Assembly (NCBI GenBank): GCA_034932485.1
Contig: JAYFOQ010000002.1
Span: 124,001 to 188,000, forward strand
DNA length: 64,000 nucleotides
Direction of reading: 5' to 3'
From: Gordonibacter sp034932485
GTDB taxonomy: Bacteria; Actinomycetota; Coriobacteriia; Coriobacteriales; Eggerthellaceae
A model generated the notes under the pieces. It was not told where the DNA came from. It was given only the letters and a program-made list of their open reading frames with translations, and searched no databases. A program made the position numbers and the translations under genes. Within the stretch, counting starts at the first letter, position 1, and each line of letters begins with the position of its first letter. Below are positions 25,797 through 34,253 of this stretch, in pieces.

Positions 25797-27458
25797 ATGG
25801 GACATAAAAATATGACGAAATTTGCCGACCTCGGCTTGTCCGAGGCTGCGCTCGCAGCTGTCGAGCGCATGGGATACACCGAAGCCACCCCCGTACAGGA
25901 ACAGGCCATCCCCTTGGTCATGGAAGGCCGCGACCTCATTGCAGCCGCCAGCACCGGTACGGGTAAAACCGCAGCATTTTTGCTGCCCGTATTGTCTACC
26001 CTGCCACGCATGAAGGGCCGCGCCCGCGCGCCGCGCATGCTGGTGGTAAGCCCCACCCGCGAGCTTGCCCAGCAGATTGCAAAAACCTGCATGCAGATCA
26101 CGCGCCAGACGAGACATTTCACCACCACAGTATTCGGCGGCACACCCTACGGGCCGCAAATTAAGGAACTACGCGGCGGCACCGACGTGCTTATCGCTAC
26201 GCCAGGACGCCTGAAGGACCTCATGGCGCGCGGCGTTGTAGACCTAAGCAGTATCGAGGTGCTGGTACTAGACGAAGCCGACCGCATGCTGGATATGGGC
26301 TTCCTGCCCGACGTGACCGCTATCGTGAGCGAAACCTCCGAGGAACGCCAGACCCTGCTGTTCTCAGCCACCATCGACCAGTCCATCCAGAAAAACCTGG
26401 GCACACTGCTGCGAGACCCGGCCATCGTAGAGGTGTCTCGTAACGGCGAGACCGCTAAAACGGTCGCCCAGTTCATCATGCCTATCGCCCACAAGAACAA
26501 GCAAGAGCTCTTGGAAGCCGTGCTAACTGAGAAAGGTTCGGAACGCGTAATTGTATTTGCGCGCACCAAGCATCGCGCCGAAGACTGCGCCGATATGCTG
26601 TGTGACAACGGCTACCGCGCCGAGTCTATTCATTCAGACAAGTCGCAAGGCCAGCGTCGCCGCGCCTTGGAGAACTTCCGTCGCGGCAAGACAGATGTGC
26701 TGGTAGCTACCGATGTGCTAGCACGCGGTATTGACGTACCTGAGGTGGACCATGTGATCAACCTCGACTTGCCCGATATGCCAGAAGACTACGTACACCG
26801 CATCGGTCGTACGGGACGTGCTGGCGAGGAAGGTTATGCCATCTCATTTGTTAGCCGAGAAACGCGCAACACACTACGCAGCATCGAAAAGCTCATCGGT
26901 AAGGATATTCCTCTGATGGAACTTGAGAGCTACGAGCTAGACCCCAGCTTGCTCACGAAACCGGGACGCACTGGTAAGGGTAAGAGCGCAGGCAAGCCCT
27001 ATGGCAACCACAACCGTCCAGGACGCAGCGGCGCAAGTCGTCCAAACAGCAAGGGTTCCAGTAAGCCTGCAGGACGTTCTACCACCGGCAGCGGCTACAA
27101 GAGTGAATACAAGGGGACCAAAACCGAAGGCAAAAACGGCCAAAGAAGTGATTTCGCCAAGAAGCATCGTGATACACGCGCAGGAGAAACCCGCGATGCG
27201 CGCAAGGGTAGCGAATTCAAACCGAAAAACAGTAGTGCTCCCTATGCCAAAAAGGGTGAGCGCTCGTATACTTCAGACGGTGCACGCAAAGGCAAATTCG
27301 CTGATGAACGCGCCGGTAAGAGCACAAGTGCGTTCCGCGACAGCCACGGTAACCGAACAAAAAACAACGCCGCTAAAAAAGGCGACCATAGGCGCAACGG
27401 CTACGATTACAGTCGCTTCTCCAAAGAAGATAAGCAGAAGGCCGCCGATCGCGACTAA
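25797..27458 (+). CDS. DEAD-box RNA helicase
   Basis: This is an ATP-dependent RNA helicase of about 553 residues. Motifs in order are: Q-motif region (ATPVQEQAIPLVM), motif I ASTGTGKT, PTRELAQQ, TPGR, motif II DEAD, motif III SAT, VIVFARTKHRAED, ATDVLARGIDVPEV, and motif VI HRIGRTGRAG. From about residue 385 the C-terminus is a long low-complexity basic tail rich in Gly, Ser, Lys and Arg that probably binds RNA. Homologues usually start at MTKFADLGL (25812). The ATG at 25797 (AAGAGA upstream) gives five more residues; the 25695 start is less likely. Confidence 0.93.
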   Translation: MGHKNMTKFADLGLSEAALAAVERMGYTEATPVQEQAIPLVMEGRDLIAAASTGTGKTAAFLLPVLSTLPRMKGRARAPRMLVVSPTRELAQQIAKTCMQITRQTRHFTTTVFGGTPYGPQIKELRGGTDVLIATPGRLKDLMARGVVDLSSIEVLVLDEADRMLDMGFLPDVTAIVSETSEERQTLLFSATIDQSIQKNLGTLLRDPAIVEVSRNGETAKTVAQFIMPIAHKNKQELLEAVLTEKGSERVIVFARTKHRAEDCADMLCDNGYRAESIHSDKSQGQRRRALENFRRGKTDVLVATDVLARGIDVPEVDHVINLDLPDMPEDYVHRIGRTGRAGEEGYAISFVSRETRNTLRSIEKLIGKDIPLMELESYELDPSLLTKPGRTGKGKSAGKPYGNHNRPGRSGASRPNSKGSSKPAGRSTTGSGYKSEYKGTKTEGKNGQRSDFAKKHRDTRAGETRDARKGSEFKPKNSSAPYAKKGERSYTSDGARKGKFADERAGKSTSAFRDSHGNRTKNNAAKKGDHRRNGYDYSRFSKEDKQKAADRD

Positions 27459-27485
27459 TTACTAAACCACAAAACCCACCAGCAA

Positions 27486-27514
27486 GAAGGCCGCGAGATT
27501 ATTTCGCGGCCTTC
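27486..27514 (+). terminator. Intrinsic terminator of the helicase gene
   Basis: GAAGGCCGCGA (27486-27496) pairs with TCGCGGCCTTC (27504-27514), with a 7-nt loop and a short TTT after it, 28 nt past the helicase stop codon. Confidence 0.75.
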
Positions 27515-27584
27515 TTTGCAGCAGGCAGAAAACCCTCAAGCGGTATCTTCTTACTGCATATCCGCATCAATAGCGGCTTCTTCC

Positions 27585-28913
27585 CTACTGTGCATCCACA
27601 TCAATCGGAGCCACGTTTGCAGCAACCTTTGCGCGCTTGCGTCCGCGCCACCAGCGCGACAAACTATGAACCAACCATTCCACCAAAGGAATAGTCAAAA
27701 ATGCAACCCAAGCAGGATGCGGCTGGTTCAGCATGAACGCCATGTAGCAAAACCACGCAACCACGGCAATGGGATACACACCCGAAATAAGAGGTGCAAT
27801 GCGCCGACGTCCAACCGCATGCCCCACCATGTAGTACACGGGGATGGTCAGAAATAGAAACAGACCAACGCCCCACGCGCCATTCAGAATGCCCAGCAGC
27901 AGATACACCACAATAATCACCAGCGGATAGGGGAACTTCACCCACGATTTCTCGAACTCGCGCAGATAATGTTTACGTACCGGAATAGTTCGACCTACCT
28001 CCGGGCCATATTTTGCGCGCGCGTCGTCCAGCGAGTTAAAGCGCTCACCGTTGACCGTGTAGCCGCAGGGCTCGTACCAGCAATCGTTGCGCAAGTGCCC
28101 ATACCCATAACGCTCACGCGCATCATGCCAGTCATCGAAATGCTCTCCATTAACGGTTACCCCCGCGCCATCAACCACTACCTCGTTACCTTCGTCGTCG
28201 CGCCCGCCAAAGCCTTCGTTGGTCGCGCCGAACCACTCGCCCTCAGGTTTCCGACGTGCGCCATCCTGCTTGCTTTCTTCTTCGCAGTACGTACGCTCAG
28301 CACCATGCGATCCATCTCGACGGCCTTCAGCATCAGACTGAACCTCAGCCGCAGCGTACTCACTTCTCGTAGTACCGCTTTCCTTCACATGGATGCCGCT
28401 CCAGCCAACATGCACCTCGTCGCCCTTTTTACTATCCTTCACATGGACGCCATCACGCCAAGATACATGAACGTAGTCGTCGCCATCGAGAACATGAATA
28501 CCACCTAAACCGATACGTACTTTAGAGGCTCTGTTGCTGACACCACCTCGATTGACATCGCTCGCTTCGCCGCCCTCGCCGCACGAAGCCACAGAATCTT
28601 CCGTTGAAGCAGAGTTCTCCTTCGCGGAATTCGCGGAAGAATCCCCTTGAGCAGTCTGACAACCTACGGCACGGTCTGCTGCCTCAAATGCAACATCATC
28701 ACGCAACTCATCTTCCACATATAAAAGCTCGTCGAGCGAAAGCCCGTAAAGCTGTGCCAAAGCAATAAGGTTGTCGGTGTCGGGCGAAGACTCGGAGCGT
28801 TCCCATTTTGATACCGCTTGGCGCGACACACCCAGCTGTTCAGCTAGCGCTTCTTGTGATAATCCTGCCTGCTTACGGCGCGCTGCTAGACGCTGCGCGA
28901 TCTCAACGTTCAT
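27585..28913 (-). CDS. XRE-family regulator fused to a repeat region and a membrane domain
   Basis: This is a 442-residue protein from the ATG at 28913 (AAAGGG upstream). Residues 1-65 form a Cro/C1-type helix-turn-helix (LAARRKQAGLSQEALAEQLGVSRQAVSKWE). Next comes a low-complexity Ser/Glu/Asp region, then short repeats of the type GIHVxDxxDxVHVxW and two copies of VNGExF-x4-DARxxYG. The C-terminal 150 residues hold about four membrane segments and a basic tail. The design suggests a membrane-tethered regulator in which the repeats may sense a ligand or partner. The target is unknown; the UbiB-like gene upstream is on the same strand. Confidence 0.85.
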   Translation of the reverse strand: MNVEIAQRLAARRKQAGLSQEALAEQLGVSRQAVSKWERSESSPDTDNLIALAQLYGLSLDELLYVEDELRDDVAFEAADRAVGCQTAQGDSSANSAKENSASTEDSVASCGEGGEASDVNRGGVSNRASKVRIGLGGIHVLDGDDYVHVSWRDGVHVKDSKKGDEVHVGWSGIHVKESGTTRSEYAAAEVQSDAEGRRDGSHGAERTYCEEESKQDGARRKPEGEWFGATNEGFGGRDDEGNEVVVDGAGVTVNGEHFDDWHDARERYGYGHLRNDCWYEPCGYTVNGERFNSLDDARAKYGPEVGRTIPVRKHYLREFEKSWVKFPYPLVIIVVYLLLGILNGAWGVGLFLFLTIPVYYMVGHAVGRRRIAPLISGVYPIAVVAWFCYMAFMLNQPHPAWVAFLTIPLVEWLVHSLSRWWRGRKRAKVAANVAPIDVDAQ

Positions 28914-29039
28914 GAGGTCCCTTTCTCGTTTCATACATCTTAGCTTACCCAAAAGACTACGGTTGCGAGAAACAAAGTGCGACCTATTCCAGTTGGAATT
29001 TTCCGCAATTATTGGTTGCGGGATGTTTGATCAGGTATT

Positions 29040-30698
29040 TTACTTGCGTCGATAGATGTCCACAACCACCCATGCCGACAATACGGCAGCACCTAAATAG
29101 CCAAAGAAGGCAAGTACTGGAACTCCCAACAGACGAGGCTCCATACCGGAAAGAGACAGCATGCTCGACCCCATAAACAAACCGGCGATAATAATACCAA
29201 TCGTCAGACGATTGATAATCATAGATAAATGCAGCAGCGGTGCTTCAGAGCCCAGCATTTCCATATTCATTTTTAGCTGGCCTCGCGTAAGCATTTTCAA
29301 GGCCTCGCCCGAATGCTGTGCGGCTTCAGCCACGCCGTGTGTCGACGAGCGCAAGGCGCGTGCCAAGTCTTCCATCGTGGCCTTCAGTTCATCCATCGGG
29401 TCTTTTGCACGATTGATATGAGCGTTAATAATGGCAACAACGTTTTGATTCGGTACGAACGAGGCAATAGCTCCCTCAAGCGTTACAATGCCGCGCGACA
29501 CACTCGTAATGGATGCCGGAAGTGTAACCTTGCACGAACGCGTAAGCAGAAGGATATCGGTAAGAAACTGCCCTATATCGATGTCAGCCACATCACATGC
29601 CCCATAGTCGCCCAATAGCATGTCGAGATCGGCTAAGAACCGCGTATGGTCGATGGCGTTATTATCTTTCACGATAGCGAAAGATAATAACGCATCCTTC
29701 AATTCGGTAGCGCTCATAAGGCCAACCGCTTGAATAATGTTACCGAACCCGGCACGGTCGCGCGGCGATAAACGTCCCATAATGCCTAGGTCAATGTAAA
29801 CAATCTTCCCCTTGCGAATAAGCAGGTTGCCAGGATGGGGGTCGGCGTGGAAAAATCCATGGTCAAGAATCTGCGACGCATAATTGTCAAGAATCTTCTC
29901 GCCAATCTCCGCGAAGTCGTAGCCAGCAGCTGTCAGCCGAGCGGTATCAAGCAGTGGGATACCGTCGATGTACTCCATAACCAGCACATACTCTTCGCAA
30001 AACTCCGGATACACCTTCGGACAGTCAATGAAAGCCACCTCTGCGTTCAGTAGGGCAAATTCCTGAAGATTTTCAGCCTCACGCGCAAAATCGGTCTCTT
30101 CCAAAAACGTAATCCACAGTTCTTCAACCACATCATGCAGATCTAACATCTGCGTGTCTTTCATAAAGCGCGAGGCATGACGCGCCACCATACGCATAAT
30201 ATCTATATCCAGTGCCATGGTTGCCTTCACACCAGGCCGCTGAATCTTTACCGCCACGATATCACCCGAAACCAAACGCGCCTTATGTACTTGTGCGAGC
30301 GAGGCACTACCAAGCGGGGTAGGATCGATAGCGTCGAAAATGTCGTCTTTCCGATCGCCGTAGACGGCATCGAGAGTGGCAAGAATTTGCTCAAACGGCA
30401 GAGGATCACACTCCATCTGCAATTTCGCCAACTCATCGCAATATGCCTTGGGCAATATTTCGGATCGCGTAGATAGCGTCTGTCCTATTTTTACGAAGCT
30501 CGGTCCCAGATCTTCCAGCATTAAGCGAAACGATTCAGGCGAAAAACCACTCAGAAAATGATGGCGGCGCAAAATCGAAAATATCTCCCTTAGGCGACGA
30601 GTGCGCGTTTGACGACTGAGGTTGAACCGTCCTTCAGGATCAACCTCAGCACCAGAGTTGAAGAAATATTTCAGTAAGTTATTTTCCGATAAGGTCAC
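29040..30698 (-). CDS. UbiB/ABC1/AarF-family atypical kinase
   Basis: This 552-residue protein of the UbiB (ADCK-like) family has the KxGQ-type motif FVKIGQTLSTRSEILP, the lysine motif VAVKIQRPGV, the catalytic-loop motif HADPHPGN, the metal motif YIDLGIMGRL and two C-terminal membrane helices (about 490-550). Family members support isoprenoid quinone biosynthesis or transport through ATPase/kinase activity at the membrane. The start is GTG with a GAGGCGG site. It follows the phasin-like gene by about 30 nt, so the two are probably co-transcribed. Confidence 0.93.
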   Translation of the reverse strand: MTLSENNLLKYFFNSGAEVDPEGRFNLSRQTRTRRLREIFSILRRHHFLSGFSPESFRLMLEDLGPSFVKIGQTLSTRSEILPKAYCDELAKLQMECDPLPFEQILATLDAVYGDRKDDIFDAIDPTPLGSASLAQVHKARLVSGDIVAVKIQRPGVKATMALDIDIMRMVARHASRFMKDTQMLDLHDVVEELWITFLEETDFAREAENLQEFALLNAEVAFIDCPKVYPEFCEEYVLVMEYIDGIPLLDTARLTAAGYDFAEIGEKILDNYASQILDHGFFHADPHPGNLLIRKGKIVYIDLGIMGRLSPRDRAGFGNIIQAVGLMSATELKDALLSFAIVKDNNAIDHTRFLADLDMLLGDYGACDVADIDIGQFLTDILLLTRSCKVTLPASITSVSRGIVTLEGAIASFVPNQNVVAIINAHINRAKDPMDELKATMEDLARALRSSTHGVAEAAQHSGEALKMLTRGQLKMNMEMLGSEAPLLHLSMIINRLTIGIIIAGLFMGSSMLSLSGMEPRLLGVPVLAFFGYLGAAVLSAWVVVDIYRRK

Positions 30699-30731
30699 GG
30701 CGGCCGCCTCGTCGTCGCGCTGCCAGGTTAC

Positions 30732-31145
30732 TTACGCACCAGGGGCTTGCGGCACCCCTGGTGCATCACCGTCGGTCGGAACATCGGGAGAAGCACCAGA
30801 TTCCGAAACGCCCTGAGAGGCCGATGTCTCCACCGGAGAAGCATCGCCCACCTGTGCAGACGAGCACGGCTTTGCCGCTATTTCCGCTGCTTTTGCGGCG
30901 AACGCTGCGCGCTCTTCCGGCGTCATGGCGGCCATGCTCGCTTCCAGCAAGTCATAGCGTGCACTCGAAGCTGCTTCCTCTGCTTTGTGTTTTAGCTCGG
31001 TGTTAATTTGTTTTCCCTGATCAACCGTTATTTCGCCTTTAGCGATGAACTGATCAACCAGTTCTTTCGATTTTTCGGCACCAATTGCCATAGCACCGAT
31101 ACCCGCCAAAAAGATATCCTTGAATCCGTCGCCTATGGTAGCCAT
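30732..31145 (-). CDS. Phasin-family small protein
   Basis: This 137-residue protein resembles the polyhydroxyalkanoate synthesis regulator/phasin family: DGFKDIFLAGIGAMAIGAEK, then KSKELVDQFIAKGEITVDQGKQ and an amphipathic helix ending near EIAAKP. The last 45 residues are a low-complexity Ser/Pro/Asp/Gly tail. Phasin-like partners are often encoded next to UbiB-family kinases in Actinomycetota and Firmicutes. No polyhydroxyalkanoate synthase gene is in the window, so a scaffold role with the UbiB-like protein is more likely than granule coating. Confidence 0.82.
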   Translation of the reverse strand: MATIGDGFKDIFLAGIGAMAIGAEKSKELVDQFIAKGEITVDQGKQINTELKHKAEEAASSARYDLLEASMAAMTPEERAAFAAKAAEIAAKPCSSAQVGDASPVETSASQGVSESGASPDVPTDGDAPGVPQAPGA

Positions 31146-31322
31146 GAAAGCCTCCTAATCCGCGCGATTCGGTCCGCTTCGCGCAAGGGCGCGACGGAAC
31201 CCGTATATTCATGATGCACCAATTCAGTAAAAAGGGCAATGGATGAGACCAGTTGTCAGAAAAAGGCAATAAGGAAGCAAACCATAGGTTTTGCTTTATG
31301 AAAAACAGCTGATTAACGAAGT

Positions 31323-32354
31323 TTATGAGGACTGATCGAGTGCCGGTTGAGGCTGAGGAACGCCGAGGTGAGGCAGGGAGACCGAAGTGGTTGTTGTTGC
31401 ATCGGAAAGTACTGGCACATGCGCTGGCTCGAAAATGGGCCCTTCCTTTTCCGACGCACATTCGGGAACTTCAACGGTGCGCCCATCTATCCATGTTTCG
31501 CCGACGACGCATACAATGATAAGGGTCGCACCCACAAGGCCCACTGCCGACAACGTCTCGCCAAGAATACCCCACGAAAACAGCGCCGTGAAAATGGGCT
31601 CTCCCGTCAACAACATAGACACCGTAGAAGAGGGTAATTTTGTCAGGGCCATGTTCTGCAAAGCAAATGTCAGGCAGGTGCTCGCAAGTGCCAGAAACAC
31701 GATAGTTCCCCATGCAATAGGCTGCACGGCAACCACATCAAGCGGCTTCTCAAATACAAGAGCACCCACTAAGCAGGCAACAAACGTGACACCAATCTGC
31801 GTTCCCGAGATGGTCACCACATCCATACGCGCAAGGCCACGCTCACCAAACACCAGAGCACCTGCAAGTGATATTGCCGTAATTAACGCGCACACTTCAC
31901 CTAGCCCGAACGAGAATGAACCACCACTGGAGCACAGCAGATACAGTCCCACAACCACTGCTACCTGAAACGGCAGATGCACCAGCTTATAACGCTGACG
32001 AAGAACAAATACCGCTATCACCGGAGTAAACACCACCGGCAATGCCATAAGAAATCCCACATTCGTAGCCGTGGTTAGATCAAGCGCAATATTGCATGAA
32101 ATGTAGGACACCGCCATACAAATTGCAGCCGGCAGCCAGTCACCAAGACGCGCACCCTTCAACCCGCGCACCATACGCGCCCCGAACAATACGGCGAACA
32201 CCGCAGCGGCAAGGCCAAAACGGATAGCCAAACACCACATAGGCGAGATGCTTTCGTAAGCAAGCTTCGTAATGGCACTACCCGATCCGAATATAATCGT
32301 TTGTAGCACCACGCTGGCAATACATATGCTTCGTATATTCATCAACCGAGCCAC
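31323..32354 (-). CDS. EamA/DMT-superfamily transporter
   Basis: This ten-helix transporter with two EamA repeats has about 343 residues. The GTG at 32354 is chosen as start because GAGGAGGG lies 5 nt upstream; an ATG at 32342 is the alternative. The C-terminal 45 residues are soluble. It is divergent from the LysR gene at 32574 and probably controlled by it. The substrate is unknown; family members export amino acids or metabolites. Confidence 0.88.
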   Translation of the reverse strand: MARLMNIRSICIASVVLQTIIFGSGSAITKLAYESISPMWCLAIRFGLAAAVFAVLFGARMVRGLKGARLGDWLPAAICMAVSYISCNIALDLTTATNVGFLMALPVVFTPVIAVFVLRQRYKLVHLPFQVAVVVGLYLLCSSGGSFSFGLGEVCALITAISLAGALVFGERGLARMDVVTISGTQIGVTFVACLVGALVFEKPLDVVAVQPIAWGTIVFLALASTCLTFALQNMALTKLPSSTVSMLLTGEPIFTALFSWGILGETLSAVGLVGATLIIVCVVGETWIDGRTVEVPECASEKEGPIFEPAHVPVLSDATTTTSVSLPHLGVPQPQPALDQSS

Positions 32355-32469
32355 AGGGGCCCTCCTCTTACTAAGCAGCAAACGACCCCTAGCCCCGTCC
32401 TTGCGAGGCGGCGGAATCTTTGATTTGAATGAGAATCATACTAGTGCTTGACAGAAAGAAAGTAAAATG

Positions 32470-32500
32470 AGAATTACTTTAAGCAAATTAAAGTAATTCT
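32470..32500. promoter_or_regulatory. Perfect 13-bp inverted repeat, probable LysR operator
   Basis: AGAATTACTTTAA (32470-32482) and TTAAAGTAATTCT (32488-32500) are perfect inverse copies separated by 5 bp. The site lies between the divergent EamA and LysR genes, 73 bp before the LysR start. Confidence 0.6.
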
Positions 32501-32573
32501 TGTTTATACTGACAGATATCGTATTTACCTATCCAGCTAACTTACAAACCAGCACGTTGAAAAAGAGGACACC

Positions 32574-33464
32574 ATGGGCAACCAGAAATACGAAGCGTTT
32601 CTGAAAGTAATCGAGACCGGTAGCTTCAAGCAAGCAGCGCGCGAGCTGGGCTACACCCAAGCCGGCATTAGCTACTTGGTAAACGCACTAGAGCGAGAAT
32701 TTGGCATGCCGTTACTGGTACGCGAATACGGAGGAGCTCATCCCACCTCTGATGGCGCAGCTATCATGGAGCAGGTTCAAGACGTCTGCAACGCAGAACG
32801 CCGCCTCGAAGCACGTTTAGTCGAGCGCAAACACCTAGAAGGGGGTTCAGTACACGTAGCAACCTTTACTAGTACCGCCATTCAGTGGCTGCCCGGTATA
32901 GCCAAGCGTTTCGAGGAGTTACACCCCGCCATAAACCTTGATCTAACCTGTATCGACGATCAAGATGAACTAGAAGAAATGGTGTGGAGAGGTGATGCCG
33001 ACTGTGGCTTTGCGGTTTTCCCCATCAAGCAGGATCTTCATATGATCCCTCTTCTGCGCGACCCCCTGCTTGTGGCCATAGCCTGCGACCACCCACTGGC
33101 ACAAGCGCCATGCTTTCCGGCCGAAGCACTGGCAAACGAGCCTTATGTGAGACTGGAGAGCGGCGTCTATTCAGAGATGGATGAACTGTTTCGCCGTAAC
33201 GAGGTAGAACCACGAGTACGCTTCACTATTGCAAGCGACTATGCTGTCATGTCTTTGGTAAGCGCAGGACTCGGTTACAGCGTACTTCCCGGCTTGATAC
33301 TCAGAGATACACCTTTCCCGTTGGTTAGCATGCCACCCGAAGTACCCACCGACCGTGAGATAGCCGTCTGCGTTCGCTCTCTCGAAACGGCTAGCGCCGC
33401 AACTCGAGCATTCCTCGATATAACAAAAAATTGGGTAGAAACAGAATACGGAACGGGCATCTAA
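32574..33464 (+). CDS. LysR-family transcriptional regulator
   Basis: This 296-residue regulator has an N-terminal winged helix (SFKQAARELGYTQAGISYLVNALE) and a C-terminal substrate-binding domain of two alpha/beta lobes. The ATG follows GAGGACACC. It is transcribed away from the EamA transporter gene across a perfect palindrome, the usual arrangement for regulator and target. Confidence 0.93.
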   Translation: MGNQKYEAFLKVIETGSFKQAARELGYTQAGISYLVNALEREFGMPLLVREYGGAHPTSDGAAIMEQVQDVCNAERRLEARLVERKHLEGGSVHVATFTSTAIQWLPGIAKRFEELHPAINLDLTCIDDQDELEEMVWRGDADCGFAVFPIKQDLHMIPLLRDPLLVAIACDHPLAQAPCFPAEALANEPYVRLESGVYSEMDELFRRNEVEPRVRFTIASDYAVMSLVSAGLGYSVLPGLILRDTPFPLVSMPPEVPTDREIAVCVRSLETASAATRAFLDITKNWVETEYGTGI

Positions 33465-33516
33465 CTCAATATCAAACCCGTCCCGCTCAACCAACAAACC
33501 AACCTACGCTTATGCC

Positions 33517-34236
33517 TTATGCGAGTTTGAGCAGCCCCGGTAACTCTTCAATGGTCGCACAGACATAATCCGGGCATTCCGCACGCAACGTACTTTCGGA
33601 GAACATTCCCCAAAGTGCGGCAATGGTCTTGCACCCAGCACCATTGCCCGCCAGCATATCAAAGGGGCTATCACCCACATAAACACATTCCGAGGAACTC
33701 AATCCCAACAAATCACACCCATGCAAAACAGGGCCCGGATCGGGCTTATGAACAGGCCAATCATCCGATCCAATGAGAAAATCGAAACTATTCTGTAATC
33801 CAAAAGAAGCAAGACCGTGTAAAGCAGGCTCGTGGCGCTTCGACGTAACAATACCAAGAGGGTAGCCTTGGTGTCGCAATTCAGCTAAAACCTCAACAGT
33901 ACCCGGGAAAATTCGAATAAGATCGTCGTGTACCTGCGCATTAAACTCGCGGTAAGTACGACACAGCTCTTCGTGCACGACCGCATCGTCCGTAAAATCC
34001 CACATTTGGGTATTAAGCGGCTGCCCCACTTTAGCCATGAGACGCTCGTCAGGGATAACCTCATTCAGCACAGTTTTCATCGTATAGCGAAACGATGTGA
34101 GCAACAGATGTTCAGTATCAAGCAGCGTGCCATCCAAATCGAACAGCACGCCCCGCACCTCAACACTCAACTGCGGCAATTCAGATGCAAACAACAAATC
34201 TGAGTCAGCAAATTGAGGGACCGTAGTTGTTTTCAC
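33517..34236 (-). CDS. HAD-superfamily phosphatase (phosphoglycolate phosphatase/PpaX-like)
   Basis: This HAD hydrolase of about 239 residues has motif I GVLFDLDGTLLDTEH with nucleophile D33 and D35, motif II VTSKR, a conserved Lys in PVHKPDPGPV, and motif III CVYVGDSPFDM. The helical cap between residues 40 and 105 is of the PGP/beta-phosphoglucomutase type. The GTG at 34236 follows AGAAGGAAG. It lies 17 nt downstream of proS and is probably the last gene of that operon. The physiological phosphate ester is unknown. Confidence 0.88.
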   Translation of the reverse strand: MKTTTVPQFADSDLLFASELPQLSVEVRGVLFDLDGTLLDTEHLLLTSFRYTMKTVLNEVIPDERLMAKVGQPLNTQMWDFTDDAVVHEELCRTYREFNAQVHDDLIRIFPGTVEVLAELRHQGYPLGIVTSKRHEPALHGLASFGLQNSFDFLIGSDDWPVHKPDPGPVLHGCDLLGLSSSECVYVGDSPFDMLAGNGAGCKTIAALWGMFSESTLRAECPDYVCATIEELPGLLKLA

Positions 34237-34253
34237 CTGACTTCCTTCTCTTT

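Noticed and set aside
7776..32460. GACAGAAAG matches near 7777 and 32451 as outlying units of the 31-bp array
   Set aside because: Only the 9-bp start is shared, which can occur by chance; the rest of the unit is absent.
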